DNA of 64,000 nucleotides from Ancylomarina sp. 16SWW S1-10-2 (GCF_009669305.1 NZ_SADB01000008.1:171033-235032), one strand, 5' to 3'; shown: positions 35,577-45,477, numbered from the stretch's first letter. Notes: generated from the letters alone by a model not told the origin. Program-made: numbers and translations.

Positions 35577-37034
35577 ATGAAAAATGACATTGATATGAAA
35601 ATTCTTATTGTTGACGATGATATTTCAAGTGGATCTGCAGTAGCGGAATTTATTAAGGAACAATTGGAATATGAAATAAAACTTTGCCACAATGGAGAAG
35701 ATGCTTTGCTTGCTCTAAAAAGTGAAGATTTTCAAATGGTTATATCCGATATGAGAATGCCAGGAATTTCTGGTTTGGATCTTTTACGAAAAATAAGGCT
35801 TTTGCCCAATGGAGATGCTATTGAAGTTGTTATTATGACGGGTTTTGCAGATATGGAATCAACCATACAAGCCTTGCGTAGTAATGCCTATGATTATTTG
35901 ATGAAACCTGTTAATATAGAAGAACTGGCTATTCTTATTGAACGTGTTGCTGAAAGTTTTCGATTAAAAGAGAAAAATGTAAATTCAAATTCTAGCGATC
36001 ATATTTCTAATGATAAAAAAGAAGAAACAGAAAGGGTTAAGTATTATGAAACCACAATTAGGGATATAACTAGTGTGGGGAAAATAGGTGTTTTTTCTAA
36101 TGCTATGCGTAATGTGGTGAAAATGGCTGAACAATTTCATGAGGATAGGAATATACCTGTTCTTATTGAAGGTGAAACAGGAACAGGAAAAGAAGTTATG
36201 GCACGTTTGGTCCATTTCGGACAATACACAGATCTTCAACAGCCTTTTGTATCTATCAATTGTTCAGCTATATCTCCAACTTTGTTCGAAAGTGAACTGT
36301 TTGGATATGAAGCAGGTGCTTTTACGGGAGCTCGAAAAGAAGGTAAGCCGGGTAAATTGGAATTAGCTCAGGGTGGAACTCTCTTTCTGGATGAAATAGG
36401 TGAAATGCCTTTGGATATGCAACCTAAATTGTTGCGCGTGTTGCAGCAAAAGGAAATGTATCGTGTAGGTGGTAATAAAGCTGTAAATTTGGACGTAAGA
36501 GTTATTTTTGCCACCAATAGGAACCTGAAGCTTATGGTGGATGAAAAGACATTTAGAAGTGATCTTTACTATCGTTTGAATACAGGTAGATTGTATATTC
36601 CGCCATTGAGAGAACGTAAAGAGGCTATTTTATCCTTTTCACAAGTATTCTTAGATTTGTATTCCAAGAAAAGAGAACGTCGATTTCGTTTTATTAGTAA
36701 GGACGCAAAAAAGATGTTGCAGGACTACGATTGGCCTGGAAATATTAGGGAACTAAAGAATTCTATCGAAAGGGCAACTCTATTGTTTGACGATTTAGAG
36801 TTAAAACCGGAACATTTACGATTTATACAGGCCGACGATAATAATTTTGATAATTCGGATCAAGTTTTGGTTCCTGGAAGAATTATTTTACCCGAAGATG
36901 AATTGGATATTGAACAATTGGAGTTGGAAATTGTACGAAAAGCTCTAAAAAAATTCGATAACAATAAAACTAAAACAGCAGACTACCTCTGTATTACAAG
37001 AAGTGCACTTAGGAGTAGAATGAACAAATTATAG
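35577..37034 (+). CDS. NtrC-family sigma-54-dependent response regulator
   Basis: A 485-residue activator; MKILIVDDD at 35595 is an alternative start. The receiver domain (1-125) has the acidic pair VDDD, phospho-acceptor Asp58 in VISDMRMPG and Lys in LMKPVN. The AAA+ domain has Walker A GETGTGKE from Gly199, the sigma-54 contact loop GAFTGA from Gly247 and Walker B LFLDEIGE. A Fis-type HTH ends the protein (NNKTKTADYLCITRSALRSRMNKL). Every element needed for sigma-54 activation is present. Two matching promoters with a shared palindrome lie downstream (37141-37273 and 38715-38857), which makes them the most likely targets. Confidence 0.95.
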   Translation: MKNDIDMKILIVDDDISSGSAVAEFIKEQLEYEIKLCHNGEDALLALKSEDFQMVISDMRMPGISGLDLLRKIRLLPNGDAIEVVIMTGFADMESTIQALRSNAYDYLMKPVNIEELAILIERVAESFRLKEKNVNSNSSDHISNDKKEETERVKYYETTIRDITSVGKIGVFSNAMRNVVKMAEQFHEDRNIPVLIEGETGTGKEVMARLVHFGQYTDLQQPFVSINCSAISPTLFESELFGYEAGAFTGARKEGKPGKLELAQGGTLFLDEIGEMPLDMQPKLLRVLQQKEMYRVGGNKAVNLDVRVIFATNRNLKLMVDEKTFRSDLYYRLNTGRLYIPPLRERKEAILSFSQVFLDLYSKKRERRFRFISKDAKKMLQDYDWPGNIRELKNSIERATLLFDDLELKPEHLRFIQADDNNFDNSDQVLVPGRIILPEDELDIEQLELEIVRKALKKFDNNKTKTADYLCITRSALRSRMNKL

Positions 37035-37140
37035 TGTTTCTTTTGGCTTCAAAAGAGCTGTAATTTCCTATGAATTACTTTATAATTAAAGAGTGTGCGA
37101 TTTGGCGCAGTATTTGTTTTTAGTGTGACGATTCCGTTAT

Positions 37141-37158
37141 CTGTTCAAAAATGAACAG
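37141..37158. promoter_or_regulatory. Upstream activator site 1 (TGTTCA-N4-TGAACA)
   Basis: CTGTTCA-AAAA-TGAACAG is a perfect palindrome ending 99 bp before the -24 element at 37258, the normal distance for a sigma-54 activator site. A weaker second copy (TGTTCATAAATAGAC) follows at 37170. Confidence 0.7.
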
Positions 37159-37257
37159 TCTTATAGGGTGTTCATAAATAGACTTATTGCTTGTTAAGTA
37201 TCTTATGATGAGGAGTTAGTAATCTTTTGATTCGTTTTGATCAGTTTCATAGACCTT

Positions 37258-37273
37258 TGGCACTTCTTTTGTT
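37258..37273 (+). promoter_or_regulatory. Sigma-54 promoter of the LUD gene
   Basis: TGGCAC-N5-TTGTT matches the sigma-54 consensus TGGCAC-N5-TTGC(A/T) with one change, with the correct spacing between the GG and the -12 G. It lies 32 bp before the ATG at 37306, and the activator gene is immediately upstream. Confidence 0.75.
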
Positions 37274-37305
37274 TTCTTTTAAGTAAATATATCACTTAAA
37301 TTAAA

Positions 37306-37827
37306 ATGAATATGGAAGTTAGAACGGATACACAGCTACAAAACACCTTGGGTAGTGATCAAAATAAAAAACTTTTGGATTTATTTTTCTCAAACTCAAA
37401 AACCCTAGGTCATGATTCTTTGAAAGTTGATAGTCATTTATTTGTTGAGGCTGCAAGTAAAAATAATGTTCAGTTTGAATTCATTCGTTTAAAGAGTTTT
37501 GATCTGAATAAATCAACTGTGAATATGAGTCATTCCAGCAGTGTTTTGTTAGAAGCTGATTTTGGTATAGCTGATTCTGGTAAATTGATTATTGATACAC
37601 AGGATCCTGATATTATAGTGAAAATGTTATTGGTCGATTCCTTGTATATTATCCTACCTTCCAGTAAAATTATTCCTTCTATGGCTGAGTATGAGTTGTT
37701 GAATGGAAAGCCAACAGTTGATTTGTTCCAAGGTATTTCAAGTTATACGGCGATCTCGAGTGATAATGAACTTGCTTTGTCCTCTAAAGATTTTCAAATA
37801 CAGGTTTATGTTATTGAGGATCTTTAA
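37306..37827 (+). CDS. LutC/YkgG-like LUD domain protein
   Basis: A 173-residue protein. The C-terminal half matches the LUD domain of lactate-utilisation protein LutC: VLLEADFGIADSGKLII, then SLYIILPSSKIIPSM and ELALSSKDFQIQVYVIEDL. The protein is shorter than typical LutC (about 200-240 residues) and its partners LutA and LutB are not nearby. It is transcribed from its own sigma-54 promoter, directly behind the kinase-activator pair and ahead of the lactate permease. A role in lactate oxidation is inferred from the family and from the neighbours; the catalytic partner is unknown. Confidence 0.75.
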   Translation: MNMEVRTDTQLQNTLGSDQNKKLLDLFFSNSKTLGHDSLKVDSHLFVEAASKNNVQFEFIRLKSFDLNKSTVNMSHSSSVLLEADFGIADSGKLIIDTQDPDIIVKMLLVDSLYIILPSSKIIPSMAEYELLNGKPTVDLFQGISSYTAISSDNELALSSKDFQIQVYVIEDL

Positions 37828-37851
37828 TCGTTTTTTACTATTTGTTTATTT

Positions 37852-37880
37852 AAAGCCTTCATATTGTGGAGGCTTTCTTA
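37852..37880 (+). terminator. Terminator of the LUD gene
   Basis: AAAGCCTTC and GGAGGCTTT form a 9-bp stem with one mismatch around ATATTGT, followed by a short T/C-rich run. Confidence 0.65.
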
Positions 37881-38714
37881 CTTTATCGCTAAATTAAGTC
37901 TACAATGAAAAATCTAATAACTTTTAATTGTATTGACTATTAAGGTTTAATCGCATTTTATAATCTAGAACATTTTTATTATTCTGTCCATTTTCTACAT
38001 TATAATACCAACCTAAGCTTACTTCTCCTTTATTGCAGATTGTTTTACTCATAAATATCTAATTTTAGATTCAATACGAGTAAGAGCCAACTGTTTTTTT
38101 AGTGGAATTCAATGTACGTATGTATTATTGTTTGAGTAAACGTTCTGTTGATTAATAGGGTGTAAATGTACTTCGAGCTTTTTAAATGGGTTTCTAGTCT
38201 TTCTTGATGGGTTTGTTCTCATTCTAAAGAGTTTATAAGCTTGTCTTTCTTGACACTAAGGTGAGAACAGAAAATAGCTTTGAAGCTTCTTCTGAGTATT
38301 TATAAATTAATTATTGTTACTAAACTATCTACTCTAATTGTTTTACTTCTTTAGGTCGATACAAATAGAATCACATTTCAAAACAGCTTGATTTCTCATG
38401 TTTAATTTTCTATCGAAAATAGACCCTAGAGGATTCGAATTGTATATCAGTTAGAATCTAAATATGTTGTTTCCTTTTCTCAATTATCTAATCCAAACAA
38501 ATGTCTTGTAGAATTTTTTGAGGTGTTAAGATGCAAGACGAATCATTTTGTACGCTTAATAAAATGTGATTTTGAGCTAATATTCAATAAATAGCTCTGT
38601 TTTTAGACCATTAAATGAACGCTTATTTAGAGAGTGTAACTTTTCAAAATGACCTAAAATTCCCTGTTCGTATATAGCCAAATGTTCAGTATGGTATAGC
38701 TAATGTTTGTTGTG
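37881..38714. other. Long AT-rich gene-free stretch
   Basis: No ORF of protein character and no strong hairpin. Isolated half sites TGTTC(A/G) occur near 38664 and 38683, close to the complete activator site at 38715. Confidence 0.45.
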
Positions 38715-38730
38715 TGTTCATAATTGAACA
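38715..38730. promoter_or_regulatory. Upstream activator site 2 (TGTTCA-N4-TGAACA)
   Basis: TGTTCA-TAAT-TGAACA is a perfect palindrome with the same half sites and 4-bp centre as the site at 37141. It ends 111 bp before the -24 element at 38842. Confidence 0.7.
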
Positions 38731-38841
38731 GTAGCGAAAACGATTTAAATTACAATAATGCAAACCTTTTCGAAACTTAATGTGTTGATTGTTAGCTTTA
38801 TCATTGTTAGACTAATTCTAAATAGGATTTTGCGTGATTTT

Positions 38842-38857
38842 TGGCACTGCTATTGGT
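38842..38857 (+). promoter_or_regulatory. Sigma-54 promoter of the permease-dehydrogenase operon
   Basis: TGGCAC-TGCTA-TTGGT has a perfect -24 hexamer and a -12 element with G in place of C, at correct spacing. The transcript would begin near 38869 and have a 165-bp leader before the small ORF at 39034. Confidence 0.65.
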
Positions 38858-39033
38858 TAGTGGTTTTACAGTAAAAAGAATATCGAAGTTCTATTATAAA
38901 GACTGTTTATGAAATGACTTGATCAGTTTTGGAAAATATGTCTTTGTTGACAATTCATCATGAGAAATGAGAATTTTCAGAGATACTTTGAAAAATGAAA
39001 ATGTTGAATCAATATTAATGAAAAATAAACTTT

Positions 39034-39195
39034 ATGGAATTCAATGTAACTAAGATGGAAACAAGTAAAGATTTAATGGATTTGAAACACAAGCTTGCTG
39101 CTTTGGATAGTATTATGCAAGTAGAACTTAAATCAATTTATTCGCATGACTCTAACTATTCTAGTAGTGATAGCAATAGAGAATTAAAGTCATAA
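39034..39195 (+). CDS. Small 53-residue protein at the head of the lactate permease operon
   Basis: ATG at 39034, stop TAA at 39193-39195. The peptide starts MEFNVTKMETSKDLMDLKHK, continues with an amphipathic helix (LAALDSIMQVELKSIY) and ends in a serine/asparagine-rich tail (SNYSSSDSNRELKS). It lies between the sigma-54 promoter and lctP, 54 bp ahead of the permease, in the same direction. The amphipathic helix suggests a small regulatory or membrane-touching peptide, but no family is recognised; it could also be a leader peptide. Confidence 0.5.
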   Translation: MEFNVTKMETSKDLMDLKHKLAALDSIMQVELKSIYSHDSNYSSSDSNRELKS

Positions 39196-39249
39196 GATAT
39201 AAACGAAAACAATAAACAAATAATAATAATTTAACCTAAAATCTAATTT

Positions 39250-40908
39250 ATGAATGCATTACTGGCGTTTTCTCCAATTCTGTTAACTATCATTTTGATG
39301 GTTGGCTTTAACTGGGGTGCAAAAAAAGCATTACCGTTATCATTATTACTGGCAATAGCTATAGCTCTCGGTGTTTGGCAAATAGACCTTCACCATGTTT
39401 TAGGTTATTCTTTTTTCGGATTTTTAAAAGCACTTGATATTCTTATTATCATATTTGGAGCCATTTTAATTCTGAATACCATGAAAATATCTGGTGCCAT
39501 GTCTGCCATTAACAATGGTTTTAATGGTATAACAACAGATAGACGTATTCAGGCTATCATCATTGGTTTTATGTTTGGAGCATTTATTGAAGGTGCAGCT
39601 GGTTTTGGAACTCCTGCAGCTTTAGCAGGTCCTCTTTTGGTTGGTCTTGGTTTTCCTCCTTTGGCAGCAGCAATGGTTGCTTTAATTTATAATTCAGTAC
39701 CGGTTCCTTTTGGTGCGGTGGGAACACCTATTACTGGTGGTGCCATGGCTACTCTAGGTAAAAACCTTGATGGTTTAAGTGCAAATGCTGAAGGTTTTAA
39801 ATTAATATTGACCAAATGGGTTGCAATACCTAATGCTATGGTTGGTGTTTTGATTCCTTTATTAGGACTTATGATATTGACACGTTTCTTCGGAAAAGAA
39901 AAATCTATAAAACCAGCTTTGGCTGCAGCGCCATTTGCAATTTTTGCAGGTTTAGCTTTTGTAGTACCTTATGTTTTAATTGCAGCTACTTTAGGTCCTG
40001 ATTTACCATCTCTATTGGGAGGTTTTATCGGATTAGGAATTGTTGTTTATGCAGCTAAAAAAGGATTTCTTGTTCCTAAAAAGAAATGGGATTTCCCAAT
40101 TAAATCAGAATGGGAAAAATCATGGATGTCTAATGAAATTGTTCAAGCACCAGTTGAAAATAAAATGGGTCTTTTCAAAGCTTGGATGCCATATGCATTA
40201 ATTGCGATTATATTGGTTGTTACACGTATTCCTTCATGGGGATTAAAATCATTCCTTGCTTCTCAAACTATAACAATTCCAAACGTATTGGGTATAGAGC
40301 ATTTAAATTATGTATTGAAATGGGCTTACCTTCCAGGAACTATTCCTTTTATATTGGTTGCATTAATTACTAATGTAATGTACCGTATGAAGACAAAGGA
40401 TATTATCTCTTCTTGGAAAACGACTTTTAAACAAATTAGTGGTGCTGCTATAGCTTTGCTTGCTGGTGTTGCTATGGTTCAATTAATGTTGCATTCAGAT
40501 ACAAATGGTGCTGGTTTAGATGGTATGCTAACTGTAATGGCTAATTCTATTGCCGATTTATCAGGAGCTGCTTATCCAGTAATATCACCAATTGTTGGTG
40601 TTTTAGGATCTTTCATGTCAGGTTCTGCAACAGTATCTAATCTATTGTTTTCTTCCTTACAATTCGAAACTGCTACTATTCTTCATATTCCTGAGGTATT
40701 AATTGTTGCTGCTCAAACTAGTGGTGCTGCTCTTGGAAATATGATTTGTGTAAACAATGTTGTTGCTGTTTGTGCAACTGTAGGTTGTGTTGGAGCTGAA
40801 GGAACTATTATACGACGAAATGCAATACCTGCATTTATATATTATCTACTAATTATGGTTATTCTTGTTGTTTTCATCAGCTTGGGTTTTGACCCAATGC
40901 CATTGTAA
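39250..40908 (+). CDS. lctP: L-lactate permease (LctP/LldP family)
   Basis: A 552-residue inner-membrane protein with about 12-14 hydrophobic segments. It matches the lactate permease family by the conserved stretches [38 protein letters not shown] and, near the C-terminus, [29 protein letters not shown] and [26 protein letters not shown]. The length is normal (E. coli LldP 551). It imports lactate or glycolate with protons. It is the first large gene behind a sigma-54 promoter and is followed by an FAD/Fe-S dehydrogenase. A GGCGCTTT/AAAGTGCC hairpin (40943-40964) lies between the two genes, without a T tract. Confidence 0.95.
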   Translation: MNALLAFSPILLTIILMVGFNWGAKKALPLSLLLAIAIALGVWQIDLHHVLGYSFFGFLKALDILIIIFGAILILNTMKISGAMSAINNGFNGITTDRRIQAIIIGFMFGAFIEGAAGFGTPAALAGPLLVGLGFPPLAAAMVALIYNSVPVPFGAVGTPITGGAMATLGKNLDGLSANAEGFKLILTKWVAIPNAMVGVLIPLLGLMILTRFFGKEKSIKPALAAAPFAIFAGLAFVVPYVLIAATLGPDLPSLLGGFIGLGIVVYAAKKGFLVPKKKWDFPIKSEWEKSWMSNEIVQAPVENKMGLFKAWMPYALIAIILVVTRIPSWGLKSFLASQTITIPNVLGIEHLNYVLKWAYLPGTIPFILVALITNVMYRMKTKDIISSWKTTFKQISGAAIALLAGVAMVQLMLHSDTNGAGLDGMLTVMANSIADLSGAAYPVISPIVGVLGSFMSGSATVSNLLFSSLQFETATILHIPEVLIVAAQTSGAALGNMICVNNVVAVCATVGCVGAEGTIIRRNAIPAFIYYLLIMVILVVFISLGFDPMPL

Positions 40909-41055
40909 GCAAACAGAAAATTATAATTTAAATATTGGTTTTGGCGCTTTTATTTTAAAGTGCCGATTCCAAATTATTATCAGTTTTTTAAAGAGCTTGA
41001 TTTTAGAATTAATTTAGGCTTTATCTGTGATTGAAATCTTATAAAAAAATAAATT

Positions 41056-43887
41056 ATGTTGAAAGGAAATTATAAGAAGTTTTACGACGAAATTAAATCG
41101 ACAATTGAAACTTCACGCTTGTATACAGATGAATTAAGAACTTTGGCCTATGGAACCGATGGTGGTTTTTATAGATTAAATCCTAAAATTGTTATACGTG
41201 CGATAGATGAGTCTGAAGTTCAAAAAGCATTGCTCTTAGCTGATAAATATCAATTACCTGTTACTTTTAGAGCTGCAGGAACAAGTTTAGCTGGACAAGC
41301 TATTACAGATTCAATTCTTATTTTTGCAGGAAAAAATTGGACTGATTATGACGTTCTTAATAATGGAGCTGAAATTCGCATGCAACCAGGAATTGTTGGT
41401 GCTCGCGTAAATCAAATTCTTGCGCCTTATGGTCGTAAAATGGGACCAGATCCAGCTTCTATTAATTCTGCCATGATTGGTGGTATTGTAATGAACAATG
41501 CATCTGGTATGAATTGTGGTACTCACGAAAATTCATATAAAACAATTCTTTCTGCACGTTTAATCTTTGCTGATGGAACTATTCTTGATACAGCAAGTGA
41601 AGACAGCAAAAAAGACTTTTTGAAATCACATGGTGATTTTATTAAGAAGATCGAAGAAATGCGAGACAGTGTACGTGCCAACAAAAAGTTGTCAGATCGT
41701 ATTCGTTTCAAGTATGGTATTAAAAATACGACAGGACTTAGTATTAATCCTTTTATCGATTATTTCGATCCTTTCCAAATCATTGTGAATTTAATGGTTG
41801 GTTCTGAAGGAACTTTGGCTTTTATGTCTCAATTAACGATGAAGACTGTTGAGAACCCTAAGTTCAAAGCCAGTGCTATGATGTATTTTAGCGATATCGT
41901 GAATGCATGTGAGGCTGTAGTAACAATGAAACCAGGTCCTGTTGATGCGGCTGAATTACTTGATAGGGTTGCTTTACGAGCTGTAGAAGATCAAGATGGT
42001 ATTCCTGCTTTTATCAAAGATTTTCCAGATGGTGTAACAGCAGTTCTTGTTGAAACTATGGGAAATAGTAAAAAACAAGTGCAAGCTAACATCGCTGAAA
42101 TTAGAGAACTTTTAAAGGACTACAAAACAGTTCGTCCTATCGAGTTTACTGATAAACCAGAAGAGTATTCTAAATATTGGGATATTCGTAAAGGTGTATT
42201 CCCAGCAGTTGGTGGTTTACGTGAAGTTGGAACAACTTGTATTATTGAGGATGTTGCTTTTCATATTGAGGATCTACCAAAAGCGACTGCTAAATTGCAG
42301 AAATTGATCGCAGATCATGGTTATAAAGGTGGTGTGATTTATGGACATGCTTTAGAAGGTAATTTCCATTTTATTTTCAACCAAAATTTTGATAAGCCAG
42401 AAGAGCTTGAACAATATAAGAACTTCATGGCTGCTATCGATCACTTGGTGGTTGACGAGTATGATGGTTCATTGAAAGCTGAACACGGTACGGGACGAAA
42501 CATGGCTCCATTTGTTGAGCATGAGTGGGGTACTGAAGCTTATCAATTGATGAAAGATGTTAAAAATCTTTTTGACCCTAAAAATTTATTGAATCCTGGT
42601 GTTATTATTAATAATGATCCAGAATGTAATATTAAAGATTTCAAAATACTAACACCAGTTAATAGTCTTGTTGATTTATGTATTGAGTGTGGTTTTTGTG
42701 AAGTAAATTGTCTTACTGCTGGTTTTTCTATATCTGCTCGTCAGCGTACAGTTGTACAACGTGAAATTAGACGATTAGAATTAACTCATGAAGATGACGA
42801 ACGCTTAAAGGAACTGAGAAAAGGTTTTGAATACCTTGGTAATGCAACTTGTGCCGGTGATGGTCTATGTGCTACTTCTTGTCCTCTAGGCATCGATACT
42901 GGAAAATTCATTAAACATTTGAGATCACTAGATATGGCTGGTGAAAAAGCTCAAAAATACAGTAAAATGGTTGCTGATAATTTCAGTAAAATCCATCCTG
43001 TTATTCGTTATGGTTTAGGTTTTGTAAATGTTGCTCATGCTGTAATGGGTACAACATTATTAGGAGCTGTAGCTAGAGGTTTTAGAACTTTAAGTGGTGA
43101 TAATATTCCTCTTTGGACTTCATCTATGCCTAAAGGAGCTAAAGTTGCAAAACAGCATCCTATCAATAAAAAGAATCCTTTAAAAGTTGTTTATTTCCCA
43201 TCTTGTATTGCTCAAACAATGGGACCTGCAAAAGGAGATCCTTATAAGAAACCTTTGCATGTTGTTACTCAAGAATTGTTGGAAAAAGCTGGATATGAAG
43301 TTATCTTCCCAGAGAAAATGAATTCTTTATGTTGTGGTACGCCTTGGGAGAGTAAGGGTCTTAATAAGCAAGCAGATCAAAAATCTTCAGAACTTGAAGC
43401 TGCTTTGGTTAAAGCTTCAGAAAATGGAAAATATCAAATATTATGTGATACATCTCCATGTCTTTACCGTATGCGTCGTGTGATGGATAAGAAATTAAGA
43501 CTTTATGAACCAGTTGAATTTATTCATGAATTTTTAATGGATAAATTGAAATTCACTAAGGTGGACGAAACGGTTGCTGTTCACTCTACTTGTACAACCA
43601 CTAAAATGGGATTAGCTGGTGAATTGATTGAAGTTGCTGAAGCTTGTGCTACGAAAGTGGTAATGCCTGCTGAAGTTGGATGTTGCGGTTTTGCTGGTGA
43701 TAGAGGATTTAACTTTCCTGAAGTTAACGCTTATGCTCTTCGTAAGTTGAAACCAGTTATCGTTTCAAATAAGGTTGTTGCTGGTTATTCAAATAGTAGA
43801 ACTTGTGAAATCGGTTTAAGTCATAATGGCGGCGTACCTTATCAATCTATTATTTATTTAGTTGATAAAGTAACTGAAGCAAAATAA
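41056..43887 (+). CDS. FAD-binding, Fe-S D-lactate-type dehydrogenase
   Basis: A 943-residue fusion. Residues about 15-270 are the FAD-binding PCMH domain (LPVTFRAAGTSLAGQAI, PASINSAMIGGIVMNNASGM). Residues about 270-530 are the FAD-linked oxidase C-terminal domain (YGHALEGNFHFIF, LKAEHGTGRNMAPF). Then two 4Fe-4S motifs (CIECGFCEVNC from about 542, CAGDGLCATSCP from about 599) and a C-terminal pair of CCG domains (SLCCGTPWESKG, VGCCGFAGDRGF). This is the architecture of membrane-associated D-lactate or D-2-hydroxyacid dehydrogenases (Dld/YdiJ type) that pass electrons to quinone. The permease next door favours lactate; 2-hydroxyglutarate or glycolate cannot be excluded. Confidence 0.9.
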   Translation: MLKGNYKKFYDEIKSTIETSRLYTDELRTLAYGTDGGFYRLNPKIVIRAIDESEVQKALLLADKYQLPVTFRAAGTSLAGQAITDSILIFAGKNWTDYDVLNNGAEIRMQPGIVGARVNQILAPYGRKMGPDPASINSAMIGGIVMNNASGMNCGTHENSYKTILSARLIFADGTILDTASEDSKKDFLKSHGDFIKKIEEMRDSVRANKKLSDRIRFKYGIKNTTGLSINPFIDYFDPFQIIVNLMVGSEGTLAFMSQLTMKTVENPKFKASAMMYFSDIVNACEAVVTMKPGPVDAAELLDRVALRAVEDQDGIPAFIKDFPDGVTAVLVETMGNSKKQVQANIAEIRELLKDYKTVRPIEFTDKPEEYSKYWDIRKGVFPAVGGLREVGTTCIIEDVAFHIEDLPKATAKLQKLIADHGYKGGVIYGHALEGNFHFIFNQNFDKPEELEQYKNFMAAIDHLVVDEYDGSLKAEHGTGRNMAPFVEHEWGTEAYQLMKDVKNLFDPKNLLNPGVIINNDPECNIKDFKILTPVNSLVDLCIECGFCEVNCLTAGFSISARQRTVVQREIRRLELTHEDDERLKELRKGFEYLGNATCAGDGLCATSCPLGIDTGKFIKHLRSLDMAGEKAQKYSKMVADNFSKIHPVIRYGLGFVNVAHAVMGTTLLGAVARGFRTLSGDNIPLWTSSMPKGAKVAKQHPINKKNPLKVVYFPSCIAQTMGPAKGDPYKKPLHVVTQELLEKAGYEVIFPEKMNSLCCGTPWESKGLNKQADQKSSELEAALVKASENGKYQILCDTSPCLYRMRRVMDKKLRLYEPVEFIHEFLMDKLKFTKVDETVAVHSTCTTTKMGLAGELIEVAEACATKVVMPAEVGCCGFAGDRGFNFPEVNAYALRKLKPVIVSNKVVAGYSNSRTCEIGLSHNGGVPYQSIIYLVDKVTEAK

Positions 43888-44118
43888 TAAATTTTGAAAA
43901 TAGTTTTGGCAGTATAGTTTATTTATACTGTAGGTTGTTGTGTTTAATGCATATGGAAACAAGTCTGACGTTCTATAAAAATATATAGTTGACTTCGTTT
44001 TTAAAGAATAATCAGATTTTGTTTTTATATGTATTTATAATCTTTTTTTACCATTATAATAAAAACCCCAAACACTTAATTCGATTTGTTATATACAGTC
44101 GAGTGTTTTAAATTGAAA

Positions 44119-45372
44119 ATGATGAAAAGAATTCTAATAATGATTATTGCTTTTGCTCCTCTATTTAGCTCGGCGCAAAATAAAGAAGAAGTTAAGAAAG
44201 AAGGCGTTAAAGTGAAATTAAGCGGTTTCGTTACTGCTGAAGCAATATACGATAGTCGTAAATCTGTTTCTGCTCGTGAAGGGGATGTCCTTCTTTACCC
44301 AGCAGCAAAATCGTATGATAAAAATGGTAACGATTTAAATGATCGTTCTGAATTTTATATGACGACTATTCATTCACGACTAAATGTTGGAGTTTCTGGA
44401 TTTGAAGCTTTTGGAGCTAAAGGTACTGCTACTATTCAAGGTGACTTTGCTAGTACATCTAATTCCACTACTGGTTTATTCCGTTTAAGACATGCTTTTG
44501 TTAAATTAGATTGGGGAAAAGATGAATTACTACTTGGTAAATTTTGGCACCCTATGTTTATCACTACATGTAATCCTGGTATTTTGGCTTGGAATGGTGC
44601 AATTCCTTTCAATGTTTTGGGAAGAGCTCCTCAAATTAGATATACTCGCGATTTAGGTGATAAAGGTTCTGTTATGTTTGCTGTATTGTCAGAAATGGAT
44701 GCAAAATCTACAGGTCCTAATGGTGCTAGTGTTGAGTATATTCAACAATCAGGTGTTCCTGAATTTTCAGCTCAAGTTAAATATGATGTAGCTAAAGGTC
44801 TTACTTTAGGAGCAACAGGTGTTGTTAAAACTTTAAAACCAATGCTAACAGATTTTGCTGGAGTTGAAACTGATGAACTTTTAACTAGCTACCAAATGAA
44901 TGCTTGGATGACTTTAAAAACAGACAAATTTGTTTGGGATGTAGCCGGTATTTATGGACAAAACCTATATAATTTTGTAATGTTAGGTGGTTATGGTGTA
45001 AAAGCTACCGATAATGGCAACTTAGAATATACCAATATATCAACATCTTCTTTTTGGTCAGATATCTATACAACTACAGGAAAAGTTAGATATGGTCTAT
45101 TTGCTGGTTACACAAAAAACTTAGGTGCTGATGATGATTTGGCAACAGAAACTGATGGTAGTTTTACTGGCTTATATAGTAGAGGTGGTGATATCGATTA
45201 CGCTTATCAGTTTGGACCTCGTGTTGAGTTACATTCAGGTAAAGTTTTGGTTGGTGCACAAGTTTTATATACTGCAGCAGCTTATGGTACTACTAAAGTT
45301 GATGGTACAGTAGCTGATTCAAAAGAATTTTCAAGCACTAGAAGTTCTCTATATTTAAGATATTCTTTTTAA
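44119..45372 (+). CDS. Outer-membrane porin-like protein
   Basis: A 417-residue protein from MMKRILIMIIAFAPLFSSAQ, a clear signal peptide; an upstream in-frame ATG at 44086 would place charged residues before it and is less likely. The mature protein alternates short hydrophobic beta-strands throughout (LSGFVTAEAIYDSRKSV, HAFVKLDWGKDELLLGKFWHP) and ends in a phenylalanine (SSLYLRYSF), the hallmark of an outer-membrane barrel. It follows the dehydrogenase with a 231-bp gap that holds a small CAGTATA/TATACTG hairpin (43910-43930). It probably lets lactate or similar organic acids through the outer membrane; no activator site is visible in its own upstream region. Confidence 0.8.
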   Translation: MMKRILIMIIAFAPLFSSAQNKEEVKKEGVKVKLSGFVTAEAIYDSRKSVSAREGDVLLYPAAKSYDKNGNDLNDRSEFYMTTIHSRLNVGVSGFEAFGAKGTATIQGDFASTSNSTTGLFRLRHAFVKLDWGKDELLLGKFWHPMFITTCNPGILAWNGAIPFNVLGRAPQIRYTRDLGDKGSVMFAVLSEMDAKSTGPNGASVEYIQQSGVPEFSAQVKYDVAKGLTLGATGVVKTLKPMLTDFAGVETDELLTSYQMNAWMTLKTDKFVWDVAGIYGQNLYNFVMLGGYGVKATDNGNLEYTNISTSSFWSDIYTTTGKVRYGLFAGYTKNLGADDDLATETDGSFTGLYSRGGDIDYAYQFGPRVELHSGKVLVGAQVLYTAAAYGTTKVDGTVADSKEFSSTRSSLYLRYSF

Positions 45373-45441
45373 GACGTTATAAGTCTTAGTTAATTTATAC
45401 CTTTCAACTAGGCTTAATGTCTGTAATAAGCCGATTTGTTT

Positions 45442-45477
45442 AAATAGCCTCAGCCTTTGGTTGAGGCTATTTTTATT
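45442..45477 (+). terminator. Terminator of the lactate-type gene group
   Basis: AAATAGCCTCA and TTGAGGCTATTT form an 11-bp stem with the 3' arm ending in a T tract. Confidence 0.88.

Noticed and set aside
43905-43930. Sigma-54-like TGGCAG upstream of the porin
   Set aside because: The -12 position reads TTTAT and there is no TGTTCA-N4-TGAACA site; the bases belong to a small hairpin.
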